A stretch of 64,000 nt of DNA from Bacillota bacterium (GTDB lineage Bacteria; Bacillota; Clostridia; Acetivibrionales; JAEZXR01): positions 1 through 64,000 of the forward strand of contig JAEZXR010000086.1 in NCBI GenBank assembly GCA_023419605.1, read 5' to 3'. The notes under the pieces are model-generated. The model searched no databases and was not told the origin of the DNA. It saw only the letters and a program-made list of their open reading frames with translations. Every line of letters begins with the position of its first letter. Position 1 is the stretch's first letter. Made by a program: the position numbers and the translations under genes. Positions 24,345 through 31,501 of this stretch are shown here, piece after piece.

Positions 24345-25673
24345 CTATGTGGCACTACTCCAATTGTTGGCATACAATAATAACCGTTCCGCCAGTTTAT
24401 ATTTGGTAAGACACTGGAATGGTTTTTCATATCTCTGGCGGCGCGGACATCGACCCAAGCAGATGGGCAGCAGCGAGCAATCCCGGCAAGCCGGAATGGC
24501 CCAGGGGTCAAATCCCTGATATTCACTGGACTGCGTTTCTCCGATTTCCTGGTTTAAGTTGCCATAGACATCGGCTTCCTGCCCGATTTCCGGTACACAG
24601 TGATAAATATTCCCCGAGGGATCAATCGCATAGCTAAGACGTTTCACGGTGCCGCAAGGGTAAGGCAAGGGCATTGGAAAGGGATAAATAGCGAAGCCTT
24701 CCTGAACTAAGTATTCTTTAAATCGCAAATCAAACGAAAGGTATTCTTCTGTGGATAAGCAAGAATGAGGGATGCAATCCACGAGATTATTTTTACCTTC
24801 CAGCATTCCTAAACGAAGGTCGATCCTGGGATCGGTTAAGGAACGTTTTTTAAGTTCCTGTGCCACATAAAAAGCCTCTTCATAATTATCTCGATCGATG
24901 TTGATCCGTATCACCAGACTCTCCAGTTGTTGTAAGAGCAGTGGAATCTGGGCAAAGAATCGCGTATAAAATTCCTGGCTCTGGGTGAGGGAAATTCCTT
25001 TATTTTTGGCGAATGTTTCCGGAGTTCCATCCAGAGTTAAATGTAAGCTAGCTATTTTTAAACGGCCTAATTGTGCTATATTCTCTTCAGTTAACAACGA
25101 ACCGTTGGTAATAATACTGGCTTCGTATTTAACTCTGTTTTCGGCGCAAATCGCTTGAAATACTCCGGTTAAATGTTCAATCAATGCGAAGGAGAGAAAG
25201 GGCTCGCCGCCAAACCATTGAACAGCCAGCCTGCGGCAGCCGACTGCTTTTTTTCGCACCAGGTCGATGAGTTCTTGTTGCACCAGCGGACTCATTTCGC
25301 CGCATTTTACAGCGTCACGTTCAAAACAGTAGGAACATGAAAAATTGCATTTCATAGTAGGGGCCACGACCAGCAGTAAATAATCCTTGCTATTGATCTC
25401 CGCTAAATATTTTTGGTGGGCAATCTCCCGCTCATCAACCTCTGCCGGCACGATAAACGATTGCTTTGCCAGTAAATCCATAAGTTCCGAATCGTTAGCA
25501 GTTCCTTGCTGGTCAATGGAGTCAAAAATAGATTGAATAATTTCAAATTGTTCAGAGGAAAAATTTAACAATCTGCCGTTTTGGCTCGAAAATAACAAAA
25601 CGCGATTATCGATGCGGAAAATGTTGTTAAATGAAGAGCATTTCCATAAACTTGGCATTGCTGCAACTGTCAT
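24345..25673 (-). CDS. Radical SAM/SPASM peptide-modifying enzyme (second of the cluster)
   Basis: A 442-residue enzyme. After an N-terminal stretch of about 90 residues that could be a peptide-recognition domain (FRIDNRVLLFSSQNGRLLNF), the radical SAM cluster motif CNFSCSYC lies at residues 109-116. The C-terminal SPASM region binds extra iron-sulfur clusters: a single Cys near CGTVKRLSYAID, then SGNIYHC and the knot CRDCSLLPICLGRC. GGGAGG lies 7 bases before the ATG at 25673; a TTG 15 bases earlier is inside that site. It is 26 bases downstream of the other radical SAM gene, in one transcript with it. Enzymes of this layout install thioether or carbon-carbon links in ribosomal peptides. The likely substrate is the Cys-rich peptide at 27678-27947. 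Confidence 0.88.
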   Translation of the reverse strand: MTVAAMPSLWKCSSFNNIFRIDNRVLLFSSQNGRLLNFSSEQFEIIQSIFDSIDQQGTANDSELMDLLAKQSFIVPAEVDEREIAHQKYLAEINSKDYLLLVVAPTMKCNFSCSYCFERDAVKCGEMSPLVQQELIDLVRKKAVGCRRLAVQWFGGEPFLSFALIEHLTGVFQAICAENRVKYEASIITNGSLLTEENIAQLGRLKIASLHLTLDGTPETFAKNKGISLTQSQEFYTRFFAQIPLLLQQLESLVIRINIDRDNYEEAFYVAQELKKRSLTDPRIDLRLGMLEGKNNLVDCIPHSCLSTEEYLSFDLRFKEYLVQEGFAIYPFPMPLPYPCGTVKRLSYAIDPSGNIYHCVPEIGQEADVYGNLNQEIGETQSSEYQGFDPWAIPACRDCSLLPICLGRCPRRQRYEKPFQCLTKYKLAERLLLYANNWSSAT

Positions 25674-25699
25674 TGATAGTCCTCCCAATTCATCTGATA

Positions 25700-27199
25700 T
25701 TAGTTTAACCGTAAACCTGGTTTCATCTGCTTCGGACAGAGCGGCGGAGCGTCATAAATCGTTCCATACGAGAAGTAAGCGTTCCGGTAGCAATAGCCTT
25801 GTTCCCAATGGCAGGCTTCAAATTCATCACAATGTTCGCAGATAGTGTTTTTGAATTTTTCCCGGTCAGGATAAAGGAAATCCATAATGCCTTTACCCGT
25901 CCACACCTCCGTGATCGACTGTTGGTTTAAGTCTCCCACATAAAAGGCTTCTTCCTGGCTCATCTGCTCACAAAGGATCGCCCGTCCGTTCGGAGCGATT
26001 CCCAGCATGCACCAGCCGCCGCTGCATCCGGAACGTTTGGCCCATAGTTGTTTCTTTAGGTCGGGCATCCTATTACTGCTGGAATCTATTTGCTCCAAGT
26101 CTTCGGTAAGTTCAATATCGGGATAGCGGGAAAGGGTTTCCTGGATTTGAATTCTCGCTTGCTCGATGGACGCAGCATCCATAAACAATGGATCTTGATG
26201 CCGAAAGAAAGAGCGCGTATACTTTACAAATTGGAAGCGTCGAGCTCCCCGAGGGTAGAAATAATCGACAATCTTAGAAATCTGGTCCACATTGTAAGGC
26301 ATCAAAACTCCCTTGATCTTCGGTTGGATTCCTGCCTCCATAAAGTTATCAAAGGTTTGAATGATATTTTTTTTAAAAACAGAACTGCCGGTGATTAACT
26401 TGACTTTTTCATCATCCCAGGCGTCTACGCTTAGTTGTACTTTTCGTTCCGACACGAAACGTACTTTATTTCGGAAACCAGCATCAACCAAGCGTGCGAC
26501 GTGTTCGCGGGAGAAATATCCCTTCGTCGATAACAAAAAGAGTAAATCAGCTTTGACCAGTTCTTCCAAAAAATCGATACCATCTTTACGGGCAATTACA
26601 TCTCCCCCATCAAGCGAGATTAGCTTAATATCTAAACCCACCATCTGGCGAATGACTTTTTTCCAATTTTCCAATGACATCTCCGGCTCCCGCTTGCGGT
26701 GGGCATAACAATAGATGCAATTGGTTTGACATTGATCCGTGTAAAATGCCATAACACATATAGGATTCCGTAAGCGTTTACGAGTTCGGAGGTCCTGTCG
26801 GCGCCGGTTATATTCGTCGACTGGAACCATAAAATCCCGCGGATTGTAATGATAGGAAAAGGAAATAGGATGGTCGGACTTCAGGTATAGTCCTTCACGT
26901 CCAATCCCGGATTGCGTCGGATTACTTTGAACGAGGTTATCAATACCGGCTAAAATATCTTCCAGGCTATGCTGGGCATCAGGAAAATAGAATTGAAATT
27001 CTGCTTTAATTTCAGCAAACTTCTTCGTCCCGTCCAGCAGTGAAAGTACAAAGCCTTGAAACGGGCTTAACGTAAAAAAGTTTGATTCGATGAAATCTAA
27101 CGGGTATAAAATAATTTGGTCATCATCTTTTTTAAGTATAAAATCATTACGAATGGCAATGAAATCCTTAAATTGACGAGGTTTGGTTTCTGTCCCCAT
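25700..27199 (-). CDS. Radical SAM/SPASM peptide-modifying enzyme with PqqD-like N-terminus
   Basis: A 499-residue enzyme. Residues 10-90 look like a peptide-binding (RRE/PqqD-like) winged domain (FTLSPFQGFVLSLLDGTKKF). The radical SAM motif CQTNCIYC is at residues 157-164, followed by the expected LISLDGGDV segment in place of the usual GGEP. A SPASM-type domain follows, with CSGGWCMLGIAPNGRAILCE and CEHCDEFEACHWEQGYC near the C-terminus. AAGGAGGAGG immediately precedes the ATG. It is the first enzyme gene of the cluster, 478 bases downstream of the precursor gene with an IS630-type relic between. Two different maturases for one peptide recall thuricin CD, but the core sequence here is different. 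Confidence 0.88.
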   Translation of the reverse strand: MGTETKPRQFKDFIAIRNDFILKKDDDQIILYPLDFIESNFFTLSPFQGFVLSLLDGTKKFAEIKAEFQFYFPDAQHSLEDILAGIDNLVQSNPTQSGIGREGLYLKSDHPISFSYHYNPRDFMVPVDEYNRRRQDLRTRKRLRNPICVMAFYTDQCQTNCIYCYAHRKREPEMSLENWKKVIRQMVGLDIKLISLDGGDVIARKDGIDFLEELVKADLLFLLSTKGYFSREHVARLVDAGFRNKVRFVSERKVQLSVDAWDDEKVKLITGSSVFKKNIIQTFDNFMEAGIQPKIKGVLMPYNVDQISKIVDYFYPRGARRFQFVKYTRSFFRHQDPLFMDAASIEQARIQIQETLSRYPDIELTEDLEQIDSSSNRMPDLKKQLWAKRSGCSGGWCMLGIAPNGRAILCEQMSQEEAFYVGDLNQQSITEVWTGKGIMDFLYPDREKFKNTICEHCDEFEACHWEQGYCYRNAYFSYGTIYDAPPLCPKQMKPGLRLN

Positions 27200-27329
27200 A
27201 ACCCTCCTCCTTACTATAAATATGGATAACGTGAAAAAGATTTTACATTCGCAGGCATAGCCTGTTGATAATTGCTTTTTGTGCCTTGCTAACTGAAGAT
27301 AGTAGATATGCTCCGTTTCATAGTTTAAA

Positions 27330-27597
27330 CACCTGAGAGCTTAACACCTTTATGCTTATCGTATGTAGGAATGATACGCTGTTTATCTCTCAAACCATGT
27401 TTTTATGGTAGTTTGTGAGTCACGTATCATCGACTTATCCTCAAATATGAGATGATCAATTTTTCCGTCAATAAGAATTCTTAAAAGCCCAAATTCCTGC
27501 TTGAACTCTTCTTATTTTTGAGGATCATCCTTTGCCAGGATGTATGTTGGCCTCGCGTTGTTCAGTGATTGTAATGTAACTACATAAGTGCGTTATA
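27330..27597 (-). pseudogene. Decayed IS630-type transposase fragment
   Basis: On the minus strand the frame reads ARPTYILAKDDPQK, a stop, then EEFKQEFGLLRILIDGKIDH, LIFEDKSMIRDSQ and TIKTWFER. After a frame change it continues QRIIPTYDKHKGVKLSG. These are the middle blocks of IS630-family transposases, including the catalytic-Asp region (FEDESMIRD in typical members). A stop, a frameshift and missing ends show that it is dead. It sits inside the peptide cluster between the precursor gene and the first maturase gene. Confidence 0.75.
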
Positions 27598-27677
27598 TAG
27601 AGAGTAAGGATCCACATGAGAAAAACGACTTACTTTTCATCTAAGCCGTTCTCGCTAATTTTAAGTGGTTACAAATC

Positions 27678-27947
27678 CTACACACAAATCATGCACGTAC
27701 AAGCAACACAAATAAAATGGCACGGTCTATCGCACCTCTCCTCGTTGGCTTCAATGTTAGCATCAATACCTTTACGCTCAAGTAATCTCTTGACTTCACA
27801 CATTAATTCCGCTTTTTCTTCCCGATTTAGCTTAGGCTTAACACCATTACGTTCAAGTTCACTCATGACTTCGCACCGTAAATGTGCTTTTTCTTTCGAA
27901 GTTAGCTTAGCATCTAAGTGTGCTATTTCTTCCGGAGTTAGTGACAT
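27678..27947 (-). CDS. Cys-rich ribosomal peptide precursor (leader plus six-Cys core)
   Basis: An 89-residue peptide with a charged helical leader of about 68 residues and a C-terminal core, RCDRPCHFICVACTCMICV. Six of its 19 residues are Cys, spaced C-x3-C-x3-C-x2-C-x-C-x2-C. The leader holds a tandem duplication: EKAHLRCEVMSELERNG is followed 25 residues later by EKAELMCEVKRLLERKG. Each copy has one Cys, so the whole peptide has eight. AAAGGAGGAG lies 7 bases before the ATG, an excellent ribosome-binding site. The two radical SAM/SPASM enzymes lie downstream on the same strand. The layout recalls Cys-rich peptide/radical SAM maturase (CcpM-type) or sactipeptide systems. No exporter or peptidase gene is adjacent. 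The family itself I do not recognise. Confidence 0.8.
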   Translation of the reverse strand: MSLTPEEIAHLDAKLTSKEKAHLRCEVMSELERNGVKPKLNREEKAELMCEVKRLLERKGIDANIEANEERCDRPCHFICVACTCMICV

Positions 27948-28009
27948 TTCATATCTCCTCCTTTCATATTCTTTATCTTATTATTACTGTATTTTCTTCA
28001 TTTATTCAC

Positions 28010-28111
28010 TATAGATCGTTCACTATAAGAGTAATTTCCAGCCGGACAAATCGATTTGTCCGCACCGTGTTGCCTGGCTGAAAATCACTAGCTTATAGTG
28101 AACGATCTATA
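28010..28111. repeat. Nested inverted-repeat element upstream of the precursor gene
   Basis: Perfect 20-base ends, TATAGATCGTTCACTATAAG (28010-28029) and its complement (28092-28111), continue inward as imperfect arms of about 14 bases around TTCCAGCC/GGCTGAAA. The middle contains the perfect palindrome CGGACAAATCGATTTGTCCG. The element is about 102 bases and could be a MITE. On the minus strand TTGTCC and TATAGT, 17 bases apart, lie within it and could be the promoter of the peptide precursor gene, whose start is 63 bases away. Confidence 0.7.
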
Positions 28112-28246
28112 TACAAGCACACGGGTAATAGTAATAAAAACTATAATCATTTCGTGTATGCATAACGGATTCCAATCATAATTTGTCCAAGGTTCCAAAC
28201 CTGTTGAACAAAACTTTAAAGTTAATAAGTCCATATCCATAAAACA

Positions 28247-28298
28247 AGGAAGGAAAGCGGATAGATTATCCATGGATAATCTATCCGCTTTCCTTCCT
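28247..28298. terminator. 52-base perfect palindrome, terminator of the GH20 gene
   Basis: Two 26-base arms meet without a spacer at CCATGG. On the minus strand it follows the GH20 stop (28335) and is trailed by TTGTTTTA; on the plus strand it is trailed by GTATTTTTAAA. It should end transcription in both directions and insulate the peptide cluster from the GH20 gene. Confidence 0.85.
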
Positions 28299-28334
28299 GT
28301 ATTTTTAAAATTAGGCCTAGATAAATATTTTAAT

Positions 28335-30194
28335 TTATACTGCTTTTCGCAGGAAATCACAAACGAATAAAATAAGATCTTTAATTCTGTACAGTTCACT
28401 TTCCTTGTTGCGGGCTCTCCAGCACTGGCTGAAATCCTTGAACCAGTATTCCAGCTTTTCTGCCAATTTTACCGGTGGAACCGGCAGGGAAGTGCCCTCC
28501 TGGCTAAAGTCATGTTTTTTAATAACGGAAAATACTGCAATAAAGAGAGCGATTCCTCTTGCAGAGACAGCAAACTCCCTTATGTCAAGGGGATAATCGG
28601 AGGAAAGCTGTGAGGATAGCTTCGTAAGTTCTTTTTCAATGGCAAGGGCCTTTGCATAGGCGGCCTCCAGGGCATGGCTCTCCACTTTCAAAGCGTCTGC
28701 AAACTCTTCCTTGATATAAGGGACTTTCAAGTACTGCTTTTCCTTCCACCAGACAATCTGCTCGTACCGGATGATTTGCTGGCGGGCCAGTTCCCGTAAC
28801 AGTCCTGCCAGACTGCGTGTGGCATCTCCATATTCCAGAAGAGAAAGGTTTTGGTCAAAAGCTCCAAGCTCCAGCGGTGCCTCCGGATTCCAGGAGAGTG
28901 CCGCTCCAAAAATCATTCCGGGCATGGAGCTGGCAAAGAAATTCACATGACCGTAATCTCCCCAATCCGTATTCAAAACACCCACGGCGTTATACTTTCT
29001 GCCGTATCCGATGAGTTTTGCGATATTGGAGCAAGCCCTGTCCATATCATTCATCAGGCAGCTCCATCCTGCAACCCCGGGGCAAACGTACTGGGGAAGA
29101 CCGGACGCTGCAATGGTTTTGGTGTCTTCCTCTTTGACATCCGCCTGGTAATTCCAGTTAAGGCACACCACATCTTTCGGAATTTCCGAAAGGAGGTCCG
29201 GATGATTGACGATGACGTCACCCCAGAACATAACCTTTTTATCGTGTCTTTTCACAATTTGAATCACTTGATTCAGGAAGTCAACATAAAGACGGCCTGT
29301 TCCCACCTTCTCCGCCAGTTCCTCGCTTTTCCCCTTACCCAGGTCAAAGGTTTCATCACAACCGATATTAAATTTATCGGAGGAGAAAAGGGGAATGAAC
29401 TCCTCCAGCATGGACTGAACTAGGCGGATACTGCCGGGATTGGAAACATCCAGGGTATCATGGAGCATTCGGTCAACCCAGGAGAAGGGTCTGCCTATGG
29501 AATCCTCCAGTTCACAAAGAGGACCGAAGGAATTGGTGGCCAGGATATGATACAAGTGCCCGAAGGTGGACAGGGAAGGAACCAGCTCAATATGCCTGGA
29601 ACGGCAGTATTCATCGAATAAAAGGATTTCTTCCGCAGTGATGGGGTCGGCACCTGTCCAGACTTCACTCATTTGTTTAAAGGCAAAGGTATGTTCGATG
29701 TATAACTGCAACTGATTGAGTTTATAAAAGGAAGCCCGGTCCGCAAGCTCCTTCAGTGTGTCCAGGGTAGGAACCTTGCCCCGGGTGATGTCATGAAAGA
29801 AGCCCCGGTGGGGAAAGCCAGGCTCATCATTGATTTCGCAGCAGGGTAGTTCGGTTCCGGCTGTTCGGAATATCTGCCGGAGTGTTTGAACGCCATAAAA
29901 GAGGCCGGCACTGTCCCCACCGGAGATTTCAATGCCCGTTTCCTTCACGAGCAGAGCGTAGGATTCCCGCCCCAGGGAGGACTTTTTGAGGTAGATGCAT
30001 CCGGGTTCTGCTTGAAATGCTTTTGAAACAGGCAGCCTAAGGCCTGTCTTCCGTAAAATTTCCTGCTGCAGAGAAAGCGCCGAATGCAAGTCTTCAGGGC
30101 TGCACAGGGCATCCAGGATAATGCCTGAATCATAGGATACCTGGAAGTGTCCTGGCTTTGGATGTATTTCCTTTGGTGTAGGTATAATCAGCAT
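28335..30194 (-). CDS. GH20 beta-N-acetylhexosaminidase
   Basis: A 619-residue glycosidase that removes terminal beta-GlcNAc or beta-GalNAc. Residues 1-115 form the GH20 N-terminal alpha/beta domain (IEISGGDSAGLFYGVQTLRQ). The TIM barrel starts at about residue 125 with FPHRGFFHDITRGKVPT. The catalytic Asp-Glu pair is in FNIGCDETFDLGKG near residue 280. There is no signal peptide, so it acts in the cytoplasm. The start at 30194 is 10 bases after AAGGAGAG; in-frame ATGs upstream precede that site. It follows the AraC gene (ends at 30313) on the same strand, probably in one operon. The C-terminal 130 residues are helical and have no motif I know. Confidence 0.88.
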   Translation of the reverse strand: MLIIPTPKEIHPKPGHFQVSYDSGIILDALCSPEDLHSALSLQQEILRKTGLRLPVSKAFQAEPGCIYLKKSSLGRESYALLVKETGIEISGGDSAGLFYGVQTLRQIFRTAGTELPCCEINDEPGFPHRGFFHDITRGKVPTLDTLKELADRASFYKLNQLQLYIEHTFAFKQMSEVWTGADPITAEEILLFDEYCRSRHIELVPSLSTFGHLYHILATNSFGPLCELEDSIGRPFSWVDRMLHDTLDVSNPGSIRLVQSMLEEFIPLFSSDKFNIGCDETFDLGKGKSEELAEKVGTGRLYVDFLNQVIQIVKRHDKKVMFWGDVIVNHPDLLSEIPKDVVCLNWNYQADVKEEDTKTIAASGLPQYVCPGVAGWSCLMNDMDRACSNIAKLIGYGRKYNAVGVLNTDWGDYGHVNFFASSMPGMIFGAALSWNPEAPLELGAFDQNLSLLEYGDATRSLAGLLRELARQQIIRYEQIVWWKEKQYLKVPYIKEEFADALKVESHALEAAYAKALAIEKELTKLSSQLSSDYPLDIREFAVSARGIALFIAVFSVIKKHDFSQEGTSLPVPPVKLAEKLEYWFKDFSQCWRARNKESELYRIKDLILFVCDFLRKAV

Positions 30195-30312
30195 AGAGTA
30201 TCTTCTCTCCTTATTCATTGGTTTATATGGATATTCTATCATGAATAATTAGAAAATTTTAGCATTTAATAAAATTTTAAGCAGTTATTGGAGAAGAATT
30301 TTAGTACGGTTT

Positions 30313-31173
30313 TTATTTCCTGGCCGCGGAGGGAGGTTCCTTTTTGATTTTCCGGTAAATACGGCTAAAGTAATTGGGATCGTTAAAGCCTGTCGACAGG
30401 GCAACTTCCGTTACCGACATATCAGTGGTTCGAAGAAGGAGCTCCGCCTTTGCGACCCTTACAGAGTTTACATACTCGCTAAGGGGTTTACCTGTTGCTT
30501 CTTTAAATAGATGGCAAAAGTAGTATTCGCTTATATTGACCAGCCGTGCCAGATCCTTTGCAAGGAGCGTATTCATATAGTTGTTTTCAATGTGGGTAAG
30601 AACGGTATTCAACAGCTGCATTCTTTTTGTTCTCAAGGTATATTCCCTGGGGTCCAATACCGTCACTACATGGTGGCGAAGCAGCAGCACAAGGAGTTTG
30701 TATATCAAGGATTTGACCGATAGCTCATATCCGATGCCCCGTGTCTCATTTTCAGCAATAAGACTGTTGATGCATTCCGTAATGTGGGCATCTTCCGTTA
30801 TTTTGTTGGAAAACAGAATACGGTTCTGTTTGATGGGAGCCAGGTATTTTACTTCGCAGATATCCGCGATACTGCTCTGTAGTATAACAGGGTCCACAAT
30901 CACGCAGTAATAAGCCAGTTCGGCACCAAGATTCTGCGCAGAATGAAGCTCGTTGCTGTTGACAATGATCAGGTCACCTGCTCCTACCGGATACTGCTTT
31001 GAACCGCAACCCACCAAAGCGTCTCCTTTTACAAAGAAAAGAAACTCAAACTCTTCGTGCCAGTGTCCTTGAAACACCGGCCCCGGTACCGCGGACAGCA
31101 CTCTGCTGATCCGCACGGGAAAGTTCTGATCCGGAAACAGGGGCTTTTCATACAAAATATAATCGTTTCTCAT
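30313..31173 (-). CDS. AraC-family regulator of the GH20 genes
   Basis: A 286-residue regulator. An N-terminal cupin sugar-sensing domain (FQGHWHEEFEFLFFVKGDAL near residues 34-53) is followed by a C-terminal AraC double helix-turn-helix (LARLVNISEYYFCHLFKEAT and VALSTGFNDPNYFSRIYRK). GGAG precedes the ATG. It is upstream of one GH20 gene (28335-30194) and divergent from another (31502), so it may control both. Confidence 0.9.
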   Translation of the reverse strand: MRNDYILYEKPLFPDQNFPVRISRVLSAVPGPVFQGHWHEEFEFLFFVKGDALVGCGSKQYPVGAGDLIIVNSNELHSAQNLGAELAYYCVIVDPVILQSSIADICEVKYLAPIKQNRILFSNKITEDAHITECINSLIAENETRGIGYELSVKSLIYKLLVLLLRHHVVTVLDPREYTLRTKRMQLLNTVLTHIENNYMNTLLAKDLARLVNISEYYFCHLFKEATGKPLSEYVNSVRVAKAELLLRTTDMSVTEVALSTGFNDPNYFSRIYRKIKKEPPSAARK

Positions 31174-31501
31174 ATATTCTCCATTTCAAAGAGAGGTAGA
31201 AATACAAATTTCAAAGGGTTTATTTAGCCCATTATCCAAAACAGACCGAAAGGGAATCAGCATGGATGCTTTACTCTACCATGGACTGGTACTGCTGTGT
31301 TGAGTTTTAATGCAGTAGTACTAAATAAATTATATGTGTATATTCTCGGAAAGTAAATACGAATAAATTCTGATTGGTTCAGAGCAGCAGAGCAATATAG
31401 TGCTATAAAACAGCAAGGGTGTTAATGATAAAATTCGACAGGAGAATATAATAGAAGTAAGAAGATTTTAGGTTATTACTTATCAATAGGAGGTCGTGCA
31501 T
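31174..31501. other. Divergent promoter region between AraC and the second GH20 gene
   Basis: There is no gene here. TATAAT at 31447-31452, about 50 bases before the GH20 start, is a likely -10 box, but no good -35 precedes it. That fits an activator-dependent promoter. I could not define an AraC operator by eye. Confidence 0.4.

Noticed and set aside
24495..24520. GGGTCAAATCCC, which resembles a tRNA T-arm
   Set aside because: It lies within the radical SAM coding sequence and no cloverleaf can be built around it.
27616..28014. A 132-codon open frame on the plus strand over the peptide precursor
   Set aside because: The minus-strand frame has a near-perfect ribosome-binding site, a leader/core layout and matching enzymes downstream. 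The plus frame is Ser/Leu-rich and featureless.
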